A DNA stretch of 64,000 nucleotides from Saccharothrix sp. ALI-22-I (lineage in GTDB: Bacteria; Actinomycetota; Actinomycetes; Mycobacteriales; Pseudonocardiaceae), in the NCBI RefSeq assembly GCF_001984175.1, contig NZ_MTQP01000056.1, forward strand, positions 62,001-126,000, in the 5' to 3' direction. Numbering within the stretch: the stretch's first letter is position 1; every line of letters starts with the position of its first letter. Both the position numbers and the translations under genes were made by a program. Below the pieces are notes generated by a model. That model saw nothing but the letters and a program-made list of their open reading frames with translations. It made no database searches and was not told the DNA's origin. Below are positions 6,521 through 14,521 of this stretch, piece by piece.

Positions 6521-9500
6521 TGGCGGGGGAAAACCCTCTGGTGGCCGCGCCGCCGGCGGAGTCCGGTTCGTTCTTCAACGCCGGTACCGGTGACAACGGT
6601 TGGGCGACGGGGATTTCCATTGCCGAGTCGGCGATGGACACGTTCAACGGGATCAAGGACGGTAACTGGGTCGAGGCCGGCCTGGGGATGGTCGGTCTCG
6701 CCGCGGACGCCGCCGCGATGGCCATCGACCCGTTCGGCACCCTGTTGTCGTCGGCGGCGTCGTTCCTGATGGAACACATGCAGCCGTTGAAGGACATGCT
6801 GGACTGGCTGGCCGGCAACCCGCCCGTCATCGAGTCGTACTCCACGACGTGGAACAACGTCGCCACCGAACTCGGGAAGATCGCCGAGGACTACAACGCG
6901 TCGGTGAAGTCCGGCACCGAGGGCTGGACCGGTTCCGCCGCCGAGGCCTACCAGAGCAATTCGAAGGTGCACGGCGACGCGTTGACCGGTGCGGCCTCGG
7001 CGGCCGGGACCGTCGGCACGGTCGTGGGTCTGATGGGGATGGTCGTCGGGTTCGTCCGCGAGATGGTGCGCGATCTGATCGCGGACCTGGTGGGCAAGCT
7101 CATCGCCTGGGTGCTGGAGGCGGTGTTCACCCTCGGCTTCGGCACGCCGGTGATCGTGGCGCAGGCGGTGACCGCGATCTCGAAGTGGGCCGCGAAGATC
7201 GCGAAGATCATCCAGGACCTGCTCAACACCATCAAGCGGGTCTCGCCGATGCTGAAGCGTCTGGTGGAGGTCTTCGAGAAGATCATGAAGGTGGTCGGCA
7301 AGCTCGCCGGCAAGGCAACGGGTCTGGACGTGCTGGACCCGAAGAACATCAAGCGGGGCGGCTTCCTGCAGACCGGGAACGCCGACATCGACACCCCTTC
7401 AGGCTCCACCCCGGGCGGCAACTCCTCTTCCCCTTCTTCGTCCTCTTCGTCCTCTTCGTCCTCTTCGTCCTCTTCATCCTCTTCGGACTCACCGTCGTCG
7501 ACCCGCCCCGGCAGCGACACCACCTCGACTTCCAGCACAGGCGCACCAGCGGACACGTCGACGCCGAGGCCGGGCCGGGGCGATCCAGGCGACATGCCCG
7601 CGTCAACGCCCCGCCCCGGACGCGACCCGAGCAGCCCGGACACCGACGCCCCACCCCGAGGCGTCAACCCACCCGGCCCGAACGGCCCCCCGACTCCCAG
7701 CCGCAACACCCCTCCGGGCGAACACCGCGGCGGCCCCATGGGCCAACCAGCCCCCAACACCAACACCGGCACCACCGGCCCAGGCGGCAGCAGTCCCAGT
7801 GGCAGCGGCGGTCCAGGCAGCGGCGGTCCAGGAAGCAGCAACCCCGGCGGCGGCGCTCCGGACGGCCCTGGTGGCAGCGGTCCCGGCGGCGGTGGCGGTG
7901 GCGGCACCAGCAATCCGGGTGGCGGCGCTCCAGGCGGCCCTGGTGGCGGCAGCAGCGGCGGCGGCCCTGGTGGCGGTGGCAGCGGCACAGGTGGCGGCGC
8001 ACCGACCGCGCCCGGCCCGTCCCGAGTGGACCAAACCGCGGCCGCGACCGCCGCGACCCCGGATGCCCCACCCCGCACAGACCAGCCCAACGCCCCCGCC
8101 CCGACCCGCGACCCCGGTACCCCACAGACCAACCAGCCCGTCGGCGGCACCCCCGCCGGCGGTGGCGGTGCGCCCGGCGCCGGCGGTGGCGCGCCGGCAG
8201 GCGGCGGCAGGCCTGGTGGCGGTGGCGGCTGGACCGGAACCCCCGGCACCCGAGGCGACCTCGGCTCAGGCCTCCCGAACACCCGCGGCCCCGAAAGCCC
8301 CAGGCCATCCTCCTTCGGCCCGTCCAGCACCGGACCGTCGAGCACCGGCCCTTCCCACGCAGGCCCCACAAACGCCGGCCCACCGCACGCCGGGCCGTCC
8401 CACGCAGGCCCGCCACAGAACGGCCCGTCCACCTTCGGCCCCACCGGCACCGGACCGACCCACACGGGCCCAGGCGGCACAGGTCCTTCCCACACAAGCC
8501 CCAACAGCGGCACTCCAGCAAACCCCGGCCCCGGCAACACCGGTCCCGCACGCCCCGGCCCAACCCACACCGGACCGGGCGGCAACGGCCCTACGAACAC
8601 CGGCCCCGGTGGCACCAGCCCTTCACACTCCGGCCCCGGCAACGGATCCACACCAACCGGTCCCCGCGGCTACGGCCCCAACCAGGCAGGTCCCACCTAC
8701 CCCGGGCCTTCGCACACCAGCCCAGGCAACACCGGCCCGTCGCACACGGGTCCGGGCGGTACCGGCCCGTCTAACGCGGGCCCGCCACAGCAACGCGGCG
8801 GCCCGCAGGGCGGTCCGTTCCCGAGCACCCACCCGGACAACCCCCGCCCCCGAGGCGGCGACGGCCCCAGCGGCCACCCCACCTCCCCCGACCGCCCCAA
8901 CCCCAACACCCCGCACAACCAGGCCAGGCCGCACCAGGACGCCCCGCCACCGCACCGCAGCCCGGACGGCCCACCGCCGCCCCGCCGCGACCCGGACGCC
9001 GGCGCCCACCGCGCCCCCGACACCGCACCCGCCCCGCGCCGCGATCCCGACGGAACCCCCGGTCCCCGCCGCGATCCCGACGGCCCGCCGAGCCCACGGC
9101 GCGACCCGGACAGCACGCCAGGTCCCCGTCGCGCCCCGGACGGCACGCCCGCACCTCGGCGCGACCCCGACGCCGGCCCACAGCACCGTCGCGACCCCGA
9201 CAGCGCCCCCAGCCCGCGACGCGACCCGGACGGCGTCCCCGGTCCCCGACGCGACCCCGACAGCGGCCCACAGCACCGCCGGGACACCGGCCCCGACGGC
9301 ACGCCCCACCGCGACCCGGACGGCGGTCCCGACGGATCGCACCGCGACCCCGACACCGACCGCCCCGACACCGACCAGCCGAGCACCGACCGCCCCGACG
9401 CGGACCGGCCGGACATCGACGAGGCCCACGCCCGCCACGGCGAAACCACCCCCGCCGGCGTCTCCCACCACCGCGGCGACCCCGACATGGGCGACCTACC

Positions 9501-10800
9501 GCACCGCGTCCCGCCCGACCCCCGCTACTTCACCGCCGACGTCCACATCACCCCCGACGGACGCGCCCGCATCGGCAACCACACCTACAGCCCCGAGCAG
9601 TACGGCGACCTCCTCCGACGCAACGGCTGGGACGGCAAAACCCCCATCCGCCTCATCGGCTGCGACGCCGGCACCAACAACTTCGCCAACCGCCTCTCCA
9701 CCCACACCGGCGCCGACGTCCTGGCCCCCACCAAACCCGCCTGGACCGACAGCAACGGCCGCGTCTACACCAGCGACGCCACCATCGGCCCCGACGGCAA
9801 CCGCCAACCCAAGATCCCGCCCAACGGCGAATGGGAAACCCACCGCCCCGACGGCACCAAGACCAAGGCGAGCGAAGACGGCTTCGTCCCCGGCACCCAC
9901 GACACCGACAAGTCCGACCTCGACCCCACCGACGCCCAGGACCGCGGCAAGGACGACCCGGACGACACGACGGGCGGGGACGACACCGAGGAGCGTCACG
10001 TACCGCCCACCGCGGTCGGACCGGTTGACGAGCCGCTCGACCTGTCGCAGGTGCACACGGCGGATCCGGGTGTCACGCCACCCGCCAACCCCACGGGTCC
10101 GCCACCGAACCCGCGACGCGGCGCGGTGCTCGACGTGTTCCCGCCGGACGACCCGCGCGTCACGAAACGCAGCGATGACGGACTCATCGAGGAGATCGAG
10201 GGCGTCCCGGTCGGCCAGTACGTCGACAACCTCGCCCGGGAACGCGTGGACCAGATCGCGCCGCACATGCACCGGAGCAAGGACGGTCCCTGTTCGGCGG
10301 TGGCCATCGACCTCAGGACTGGCATGGTCACCGAGGGCATCAACGGTCGCTCGAACCAGCCGCTCCAGGTCGAGGACCTGCACCCGCTGCTGCTGAACAA
10401 CTACAAGGACATGGCGGACTTCCGGCACGGCGTGCAGAAGAGCGACGGCGTGTTCGTGGAGAACCCGTACGACAACGGCAATCCCGCCATCTTCGACGGC
10501 AAGGCGCACACCGACATCCCGCTCCGGCACGCCGAGATCAAGGCGACCAACGAACTGCTCTGGGCCCGCCAGCGGGAGAACCCGGACGTCCCGTTGGGCC
10601 CCGAGGCGCTGGACGAGATGCGCGTCGACCCCCGGTGGCTGAAGGACGGCACCGGCGGGGGCGACATGCGAAAGGGCGAACCGGCGGGTTGTTGCGCGAA
10701 CTGCGACAACGTCCTGCGCGGCGTGCCCAGTTACACTGGCCGATACTCTTTCCACCCGGACGACTACCGGTACGAAAAGCATTCCGTAACACCACGGTGA
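6517..10800 (+). CDS. Polymorphic toxin: type VII-targeted, proline-rich stalk, YwqJ-type deaminase C-terminus
   Basis: 1427 residues. Residues 1-240 are a WXG100-like helical head (W137-T-G139) followed by a hydrophobic stretch (TVVGLMGMVVGFVREM, LIAWVLEAVFTLGFGTPVIV). Residues 300-990 are low-complexity: a serine tract, Gly/Pro repeats of the GPSHTGP type and RRDPD repeats. Residues 1005-1130 form a compact domain with IRLIGCDAG (C1049) and H1022. The last 190 residues carry the YwqJ deaminase signature: CSAVAID (C1259), HAE (H1338, E1340) and C1393-A-N-C1396, which bind the catalytic zinc. The target is probably a nucleobase in nucleic acid or nucleotides. GTG 6517 or ATG 6520 overlaps the EspC-like gene; YwqK-like antitoxins follow directly. 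Confidence 0.88.
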   Translation: MMAGENPLVAAPPAESGSFFNAGTGDNGWATGISIAESAMDTFNGIKDGNWVEAGLGMVGLAADAAAMAIDPFGTLLSSAASFLMEHMQPLKDMLDWLAGNPPVIESYSTTWNNVATELGKIAEDYNASVKSGTEGWTGSAAEAYQSNSKVHGDALTGAASAAGTVGTVVGLMGMVVGFVREMVRDLIADLVGKLIAWVLEAVFTLGFGTPVIVAQAVTAISKWAAKIAKIIQDLLNTIKRVSPMLKRLVEVFEKIMKVVGKLAGKATGLDVLDPKNIKRGGFLQTGNADIDTPSGSTPGGNSSSPSSSSSSSSSSSSSSSSSDSPSSTRPGSDTTSTSSTGAPADTSTPRPGRGDPGDMPASTPRPGRDPSSPDTDAPPRGVNPPGPNGPPTPSRNTPPGEHRGGPMGQPAPNTNTGTTGPGGSSPSGSGGPGSGGPGSSNPGGGAPDGPGGSGPGGGGGGGTSNPGGGAPGGPGGGSSGGGPGGGGSGTGGGAPTAPGPSRVDQTAAATAATPDAPPRTDQPNAPAPTRDPGTPQTNQPVGGTPAGGGGAPGAGGGAPAGGGRPGGGGGWTGTPGTRGDLGSGLPNTRGPESPRPSSFGPSSTGPSSTGPSHAGPTNAGPPHAGPSHAGPPQNGPSTFGPTGTGPTHTGPGGTGPSHTSPNSGTPANPGPGNTGPARPGPTHTGPGGNGPTNTGPGGTSPSHSGPGNGSTPTGPRGYGPNQAGPTYPGPSHTSPGNTGPSHTGPGGTGPSNAGPPQQRGGPQGGPFPSTHPDNPRPRGGDGPSGHPTSPDRPNPNTPHNQARPHQDAPPPHRSPDGPPPPRRDPDAGAHRAPDTAPAPRRDPDGTPGPRRDPDGPPSPRRDPDSTPGPRRAPDGTPAPRRDPDAGPQHRRDPDSAPSPRRDPDGVPGPRRDPDSGPQHRRDTGPDGTPHRDPDGGPDGSHRDPDTDRPDTDQPSTDRPDADRPDIDEAHARHGETTPAGVSHHRGDPDMGDLPHRVPPDPRYFTADVHITPDGRARIGNHTYSPEQYGDLLRRNGWDGKTPIRLIGCDAGTNNFANRLSTHTGADVLAPTKPAWTDSNGRVYTSDATIGPDGNRQPKIPPNGEWETHRPDGTKTKASEDGFVPGTHDTDKSDLDPTDAQDRGKDDPDDTTGGDDTEERHVPPTAVGPVDEPLDLSQVHTADPGVTPPANPTGPPPNPRRGAVLDVFPPDDPRVTKRSDDGLIEEIEGVPVGQYVDNLARERVDQIAPHMHRSKDGPCSAVAIDLRTGMVTEGINGRSNQPLQVEDLHPLLLNNYKDMADFRHGVQKSDGVFVENPYDNGNPAIFDGKAHTDIPLRHAEIKATNELLWARQRENPDVPLGPEALDEMRVDPRWLKDGTGGGDMRKGEPAGCCANCDNVLRGVPSYTGRYSFHPDDYRYEKHSVTPR
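7441..7485 (+). repeat. Nine-base tandem repeat encoding a serine tract
   Basis: Five head-to-tail copies of TCCTCTTCG (the fourth ends in A) encode Ser-Ser-Ser units within the linker of the toxin; TCT/TCG-type serine codons precede them. Gain or loss of a unit keeps the reading frame, so the array would change only the length of a flexible linker between the secretion head and the Pro/Gly stalk. Confidence 0.8.
8290..8800 (+). repeat. GPx(H/N)xGP repeats in the toxin stalk
   Basis: A run of degenerate 15- to 24-base units encodes peptides such as GPSHTGP, GPTNAGP and GPGGTGPSH. The units are not identical, which argues for old expansion followed by drift. The segment is predicted to be extended and disordered and probably serves as a long stalk. 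Confidence 0.75.
8971..9300 (+). repeat. RRDPD decapeptide repeats in the toxin stalk
   Basis: About ten units of roughly 30 bases encode variants of RRDPDGTPGP, alternating basic, acidic and proline residues. They lie between the Gly/Pro stalk and the folded domain at residue 1005. A charged, disordered spacer is the simplest reading. Confidence 0.75.
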
Positions 10801-10805
10801 GGGCG

Positions 10806-11168
10806 ATGCAGGTCAAAAGCGAAGAAACCACGATGGATTCGGCCTCGCGCGTCCTGCACCAGGGCCGGCTGTTCACCGGGGAATTGGTGGACACGGACGA
10901 CGAAGGCCGCACGCTGGGCATCACCGGCTACCAGGAAGGCGTGGAGCACGGTCCCCAGGCCGAGTGGTACCCGGACGGGGCCAAGCGGCTGGAAGGCCAG
11001 TGCGACCGCGGTTCGGCGGTGGGCGAGTGGCGCCAGTGGCACGCCAACGGCCGACTCGCCGAGTACAGCCTGTTCAACAAGTACGGCGAGCTGATCCACC
11101 TGAAGCGCTGGGACGAGGCCGGTACCCTGCTGGAGGACAAGAAGTCGGCCATCACCCGCGGCCTCTGA
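10806..11168 (+). CDS. YwqK-like antitoxin (MORN-variant repeats), copy 1
   Basis: A 120-residue cytoplasmic protein with MORN-variant repeats (EHGPQAEWYPDGAKRLEG, VGEWRQWHANGRLAEYSLF, and a third near LIHLKRWDEAGTLLEDK). In Bacillus subtilis the YwqK family is the antitoxin of the YwqJ deaminase toxin. Here it starts five bases after the stop of a gene with a YwqJ-type C-terminus, so it should neutralise that toxin in the producing cell. An in-frame ATG at 10833 is an alternative start. Confidence 0.85.
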   Translation: MQVKSEETTMDSASRVLHQGRLFTGELVDTDDEGRTLGITGYQEGVEHGPQAEWYPDGAKRLEGQCDRGSAVGEWRQWHANGRLAEYSLFNKYGELIHLKRWDEAGTLLEDKKSAITRGL

Positions 11169-11182
11169 CCGGCCCACGCACG

Positions 11183-11530
11183 ATGCGAATCGACCAGGAC
11201 GACACGTACGTCGACGACACCCAGCGCGTCCTCCACGAGGGCGAGTTGTTCACCGGTGAGCTGGAAACCAGGGACGCGAACGGCGACCTGCTGGAATTGG
11301 CGAACTACTACGAGGGCGTCGAGCACGGCGTGCAGGAGCAGTGGTACCCCGGCGGCCGGGAGAAGGTCCAGGGAATCAGCAAGATGGGCAAAGCCGTCGG
11401 CGACTGGTACCAGTGGCACCCCAACGGCCGGTTGGCCGTGCACCGGATGTTCGACGACAACGGCTGGCCGCTGCACGTCAAGCGGTGGTACGCCGAGGGC
11501 GACCTCATCCAGGACGAGAAGCTGAGCTGA
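11183..11530 (+). CDS. YwqK-like antitoxin (MORN-variant repeats), copy 2
   Basis: A 115-residue paralogue of the preceding gene, 14 bases downstream. The two align along their length (RVLHEGELFTGELETRDANG against RVLHQGRLFTGELVDTDDEG; EHGVQEQWYPGGREKVQG; VGDWYQWHPNGRLAVHRMF). The copies have diverged a good deal, which suggests an old duplication and perhaps recognition of different toxin variants. The start ATG at 11183 has no strong ribosome site, consistent with coupling to copy 1. Confidence 0.85.
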   Translation: MRIDQDDTYVDDTQRVLHEGELFTGELETRDANGDLLELANYYEGVEHGVQEQWYPGGREKVQGISKMGKAVGDWYQWHPNGRLAVHRMFDDNGWPLHVKRWYAEGDLIQDEKLS

Positions 11531-11660
11531 ACACGTTCGAGCCGGGTCCGAACGGCGGCGAGCGGCGGTGTGGGGTGCGTCCAACCGGACCACGCTTGCG
11601 TGTCCTGGCCGTTAAGATCAGCGGCACCGTGTCGGGGGGAGCCAAAGGGGTGTTCGACGG

Positions 11661-12548
11661 ATGAGCCAGCCAGCCATACCGCTGACCGAGCAGGAGCAGA
11701 ACCAGCTCGTCAAGCAGATCGGCCGCGCCATGCTCCCGGCACTGCCGCCCGCCTGGCAGCGGGTCCGGGCGGAGTACCGGGCGGCGGGGCGGCACATCGA
11801 GGTGGACCTGGCGTTCGCCGGGCCGGACGGCCAGTGGTGGCCGGTGCGCCCGCCGATGGACGTGGTGCAGCTGTTCGGGCAGCTGCGCGCCGGCATGTAC
11901 CAGGCCGACCGCGGCACGTGGCTGAGCGCGGTGTACGAGATCGAGGCCCCGGCCGCGTTCTCGGTGGACTTCAACGCCGAGGACGAGCCGCACTGGCGCA
12001 ACGCGCCGCCGGTGATCGGCTTCCAGGACGAGCTGCGCACGTTCCCGCGCCTGGACGAGCGGATTCCGGAGTGGCTGCGCCAGCGGCTGGGTCTGCCGCC
12101 GCTGCCGACGCCGCCACCGGCCGAACCGGAGCCCGACGAGCCCGGCCGACACGCCCAACCCGCCCAGCACGCCCAGCCGGACGGCGACCTGCGCACCGCG
12201 CACGTGTACGACGGCCGTGACGAGGCGGGCCGCCCGGTGGTCAACCGGCAGGCCATCGACCACCAGCTCGCCGAGGCCCTGCTGACCTACCTGGAAGGCG
12301 CGCCGGTCGTGCTGGCCGCGCGCAACCTGGACGTGGACGAGTTCATCCCCGGCGACCAGGACGTCCCGCTGAACTTCCGCACCGACGGCGCCTGGATCTG
12401 GGCCGGCGCGGTGCCGCACTACCTGCGCAAGCACGGCCTCCCGCCGGAGCCGGACCTGGTGGAGCACATCGTGGCCCGCGGTTTCCAGCTCGGCGAGGTG
12501 GACGAGGCGACCCGCGAGCGGGCCGTCGCGTTGATCACGGGCGGCTGA
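11661..12548 (+). CDS. YezG-like (DUF600) immunity protein with a second C-terminal domain
   Basis: 295 residues. The N-terminal 150 have the YezG/DUF600 antitoxin pattern (WQRVRAEYRAAGRHIEVDL, LRAGMYQADRGTWLSAVYEI, FSVDFNAEDEPHW). A Pro/His/Gln-rich linker (about residues 150-180) joins a second domain of about 110 residues with LNFRTDGAWIWAGAVPHYL and LPPEPDLVEHIVARGFQ, a module I have seen only in actinobacterial proteins beside secreted toxins. It closes the toxin operon, 130 bases after the second YwqK-like gene, and its stop abuts the convergent GT87 gene. An immunity role is inferred from family and position. Confidence 0.72.
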   Translation: MSQPAIPLTEQEQNQLVKQIGRAMLPALPPAWQRVRAEYRAAGRHIEVDLAFAGPDGQWWPVRPPMDVVQLFGQLRAGMYQADRGTWLSAVYEIEAPAAFSVDFNAEDEPHWRNAPPVIGFQDELRTFPRLDERIPEWLRQRLGLPPLPTPPPAEPEPDEPGRHAQPAQHAQPDGDLRTAHVYDGRDEAGRPVVNRQAIDHQLAEALLTYLEGAPVVLAARNLDVDEFIPGDQDVPLNFRTDGAWIWAGAVPHYLRKHGLPPEPDLVEHIVARGFQLGEVDEATRERAVALITGG

Positions 12549-13787
12549 TCACACCACGCCGGAAGCCACGCCGGAAGCCGGGCGCCGGTTCCTGAGCGCC
12601 AGGACGACGACGGCGGCCAGACCCGCCCAGATGTAGGCGTTGCCGATGATCTGCTGCCACCACGTCCAGGTCTGCTCCAGCTTGTTCTCGTACGGCACGT
12701 ACCACATGGGCGCGAGCCAGAAGAGGAACGCGAGGGCGGCGCCCCACTGCCAGTGCCGGTGCAGCAGGTAGACGATGCCGGGCACGACCCACACCCAGTG
12801 GTGGGTCCACGACACGGGCGACACGAGCAGGCCGCCGACGGCGACCGCCATCAGCGCGGCCACCTCGTCGTCCCCGGCTCGGGCGACGGCGACCCAGACC
12901 AGGGCGACGGTGGCCAGGCACAGCAGCGCCCACACGGCGGACTCGGTGGTGCCGGTGAGGCCCCAGCGGTTGACCAGGCCGCGCAGCGACTGGTTGGCCA
13001 CGTAGTCGAGGCCGCCGACGCGGCCGGGGTCGAGCAGCGCGTCGAACCAGTACTGCTTGCTGTCGGTCGGCGCGACGGCGAAGCCGACGAGGCTGAACCC
13101 GACGAACGACGCGACCGCCGTGACGACCGGCTTGATCCGCTTGCGGGGCAGGAAGAACAGCACGAACACCATCGGCGTGAGCTTGATGGCGGCGGCGAGG
13201 CCGATGAGCAGGCCGCGGGGCCACACCGTCTTGGGCAGCAGGCAGTCCAGCGCGACGAGGCCGAGCAGCACGAGGTTGATCTGCCCGAAGTCCAGCGTCG
13301 CGGTGACGGGTTCGAGCAGCAGCGACCCGAGGGCGACACCGAGGCCGACGAGCACGGCACGCCGGGTGCGGCCGTAGGCGTGCTCGGCGGTGACCAGGCA
13401 GACGCCGGTGAGCAGCGCGAGGCCCACGCCCGTCCAGATCAGCACGGCGGCCGACCACGGCACGAGCGCCAGCAGGCTGAACAGCGCCGCGGCCAGCGGG
13501 GGGTAGGTGAACGGGAACGGCGGGCCGTCCAGCGGTTTCGGGAAGGCGTCGGAGTACAGCCGGACGCCCTCCAGCCACGCTTCGCCGCCCGTGCGGTACA
13601 CGCGCAGGTCGAGCAGGCCGATGTCACCCCCGGAGCGGCGCAGCACCACGACCAGCGCGGTCACGACGGCCCCGGCCCACAGCGCCGCGACGACCGCCAC
13701 CCGCTTGTCCACCCGCACCGGTACCGCCACCGGACCACCCCCGCCTTCCACCCGGCGCATCGTAGACGGCCGCCAGGTGAGTCCCAT
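12549..13787 (-). CDS. GT87/DUF2029 family polyprenol-phosphate-mannose mannosyltransferase
   Basis: A 412-residue polytopic membrane protein with ten or more hydrophobic segments and the GT87 pattern: an early periplasmic acidic motif (GLLDLRVYRTGGEAWLEG), FTYPPLAAALFSLLA, GQINLVLLGLVALDC, LAAAIKLTPMVFVLFFLPRK and PVSWTHHWVWVVPGIVYLL. Members add mannose from polyprenyl-phosphate-mannose to cell-envelope glycolipids such as PIMs, lipomannan or lipoarabinomannan; the acceptor cannot be told here. Start is ATG 13787 or the ATG at 13760. It is convergent with the immunity gene without spacing. Confidence 0.87.
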   Translation of the reverse strand: MGLTWRPSTMRRVEGGGGPVAVPVRVDKRVAVVAALWAGAVVTALVVVLRRSGGDIGLLDLRVYRTGGEAWLEGVRLYSDAFPKPLDGPPFPFTYPPLAAALFSLLALVPWSAAVLIWTGVGLALLTGVCLVTAEHAYGRTRRAVLVGLGVALGSLLLEPVTATLDFGQINLVLLGLVALDCLLPKTVWPRGLLIGLAAAIKLTPMVFVLFFLPRKRIKPVVTAVASFVGFSLVGFAVAPTDSKQYWFDALLDPGRVGGLDYVANQSLRGLVNRWGLTGTTESAVWALLCLATVALVWVAVARAGDDEVAALMAVAVGGLLVSPVSWTHHWVWVVPGIVYLLHRHWQWGAALAFLFWLAPMWYVPYENKLEQTWTWWQQIIGNAYIWAGLAAVVVLALRNRRPASGVASGVV

Positions 13788-13830
13788 GTCACCATGCCCG
13801 ACCTCGCTCGTTTACGTAGAGTCGCTATAT

Positions 13831-13910
13831 GTGCGCACGCTGTTGACACCTTCCGACGATCGGGTTACCTATGCGCACAAAGGCGCACGCGCGGGATACC
13901 CTGTGCGCAT
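13831..13910 (+). promoter_or_regulatory. Promoter and TGCGCA operator array of the RES toxin-antitoxin operon
   Basis: The self-complementary hexamer TGCGCA occurs at 13832-13837 (in the palindrome GTGCGCAC), 13872-13877 and 13904-13909, with a related GGCGCACGC at 13882. The spacings are about 40 and 32 bases. A TTGACA at 13843-13848 with TACCTA 17 bases downstream is the best promoter candidate, so the sites flank the promoter and overlap the start codon. This is the expected layout for autoregulation by the HTH antitoxin. Confidence 0.5.
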
Positions 13911-14493
13911 GAGTCCCGCGCTGGAGGCGGTGTTGGCCAAGGCAGGTCTACAGGTCACCCCCGACGAATTCCTGTCGCTGGTGGCAGACGCCGCCAAGAG
14001 GCTCGCCCCACCGCACCCCGATCCGGCGAACTACTTCCCACCGGACCAGCGCGACGCGCTGGTCGACGTGGGCCTGGACCTGAGCCCGCACCGCGTCACC
14101 GACGACCAGGGCCGGGCGCGGACCGTGGTGGCGCACGCCGTGCTGCGCGATTCGGCGCTGACCGTCGCCGAGGCCGCACGGCAGCTGGGTGTGGACACCA
14201 GCCGCGTCCGGCACCGGCTCGGTGTCGGACGCCTGGTCGGCTGGAAGGACCGGGGCAGCTGGCGGCTGCCCGCCTGGCAGTTCGCGGGCGCCGGCGTGCT
14301 GCCGGGACTGGAGGCCGTGCTGTCCGCCGTGCCCCCGGACCAGCCCGCGCTGGTGGTGGCCGGGTTCATGACGACCGAGCAGGAGGATCTGGTGGTGGAC
14401 GCAACGCCCACGACGCCGCGCGAGTGGCTGCTGGCCGGCGGCGAACCGCGCCGGGTGGCGGCGCTGGCCGCGCAACTGGGCACGCCCGCCTGA
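13909..14493 (+). CDS. Xre/MbcA-like antitoxin of a RES toxin
   Basis: A 194-residue protein. Residues 82-104 form a helix-turn-helix (LTVAEAARQLGVDTSRVRHRL). The C-terminal part (PGLEAVLSAVPPDQPALVVAGF, then PREWLLAGGEPRRVAALAAQL) matches the toxin-binding domain found in antitoxins of the MbcA/Xre group. The RES toxin gene follows after 28 bases, the usual order of this type II system. It should bind and inhibit the toxin and repress the operon through the TGCGCA sites at its start. An in-frame GTG at 13903 could also start it. Confidence 0.85.
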   Translation: MSPALEAVLAKAGLQVTPDEFLSLVADAAKRLAPPHPDPANYFPPDQRDALVDVGLDLSPHRVTDDQGRARTVVAHAVLRDSALTVAEAARQLGVDTSRVRHRLGVGRLVGWKDRGSWRLPAWQFAGAGVLPGLEAVLSAVPPDQPALVVAGFMTTEQEDLVVDATPTTPREWLLAGGEPRRVAALAAQLGTPA

Positions 14494-14521
14494 TCCCGCT
14501 CGCCGACAACCTTGGACGCGA

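Noticed and set aside
7441-7485. CRISPR-like repeat array
   Set aside because: Nine-base direct repeats without spacers inside a coding frame; no cas genes in the window.
6948-8651. Long minus-strand frame rich in Gly/Pro/Val opposite the toxin stalk
   Set aside because: It mirrors the repeat structure of the plus-strand toxin codons, has no family features, and the plus-strand frame continues into folded domains.
8697-9488. Other long frames opposite and beside the RRDPD repeats
   Set aside because: They arise from the periodic, stop-poor sequence of the repeats and encode only low-complexity peptides.
11534-11554. Terminator after the second YwqK-like gene (CGTTCG/CGAACG)
   Set aside because: Only six base pairs with a nine-base loop; too weak to separate it from the immunity gene that follows.
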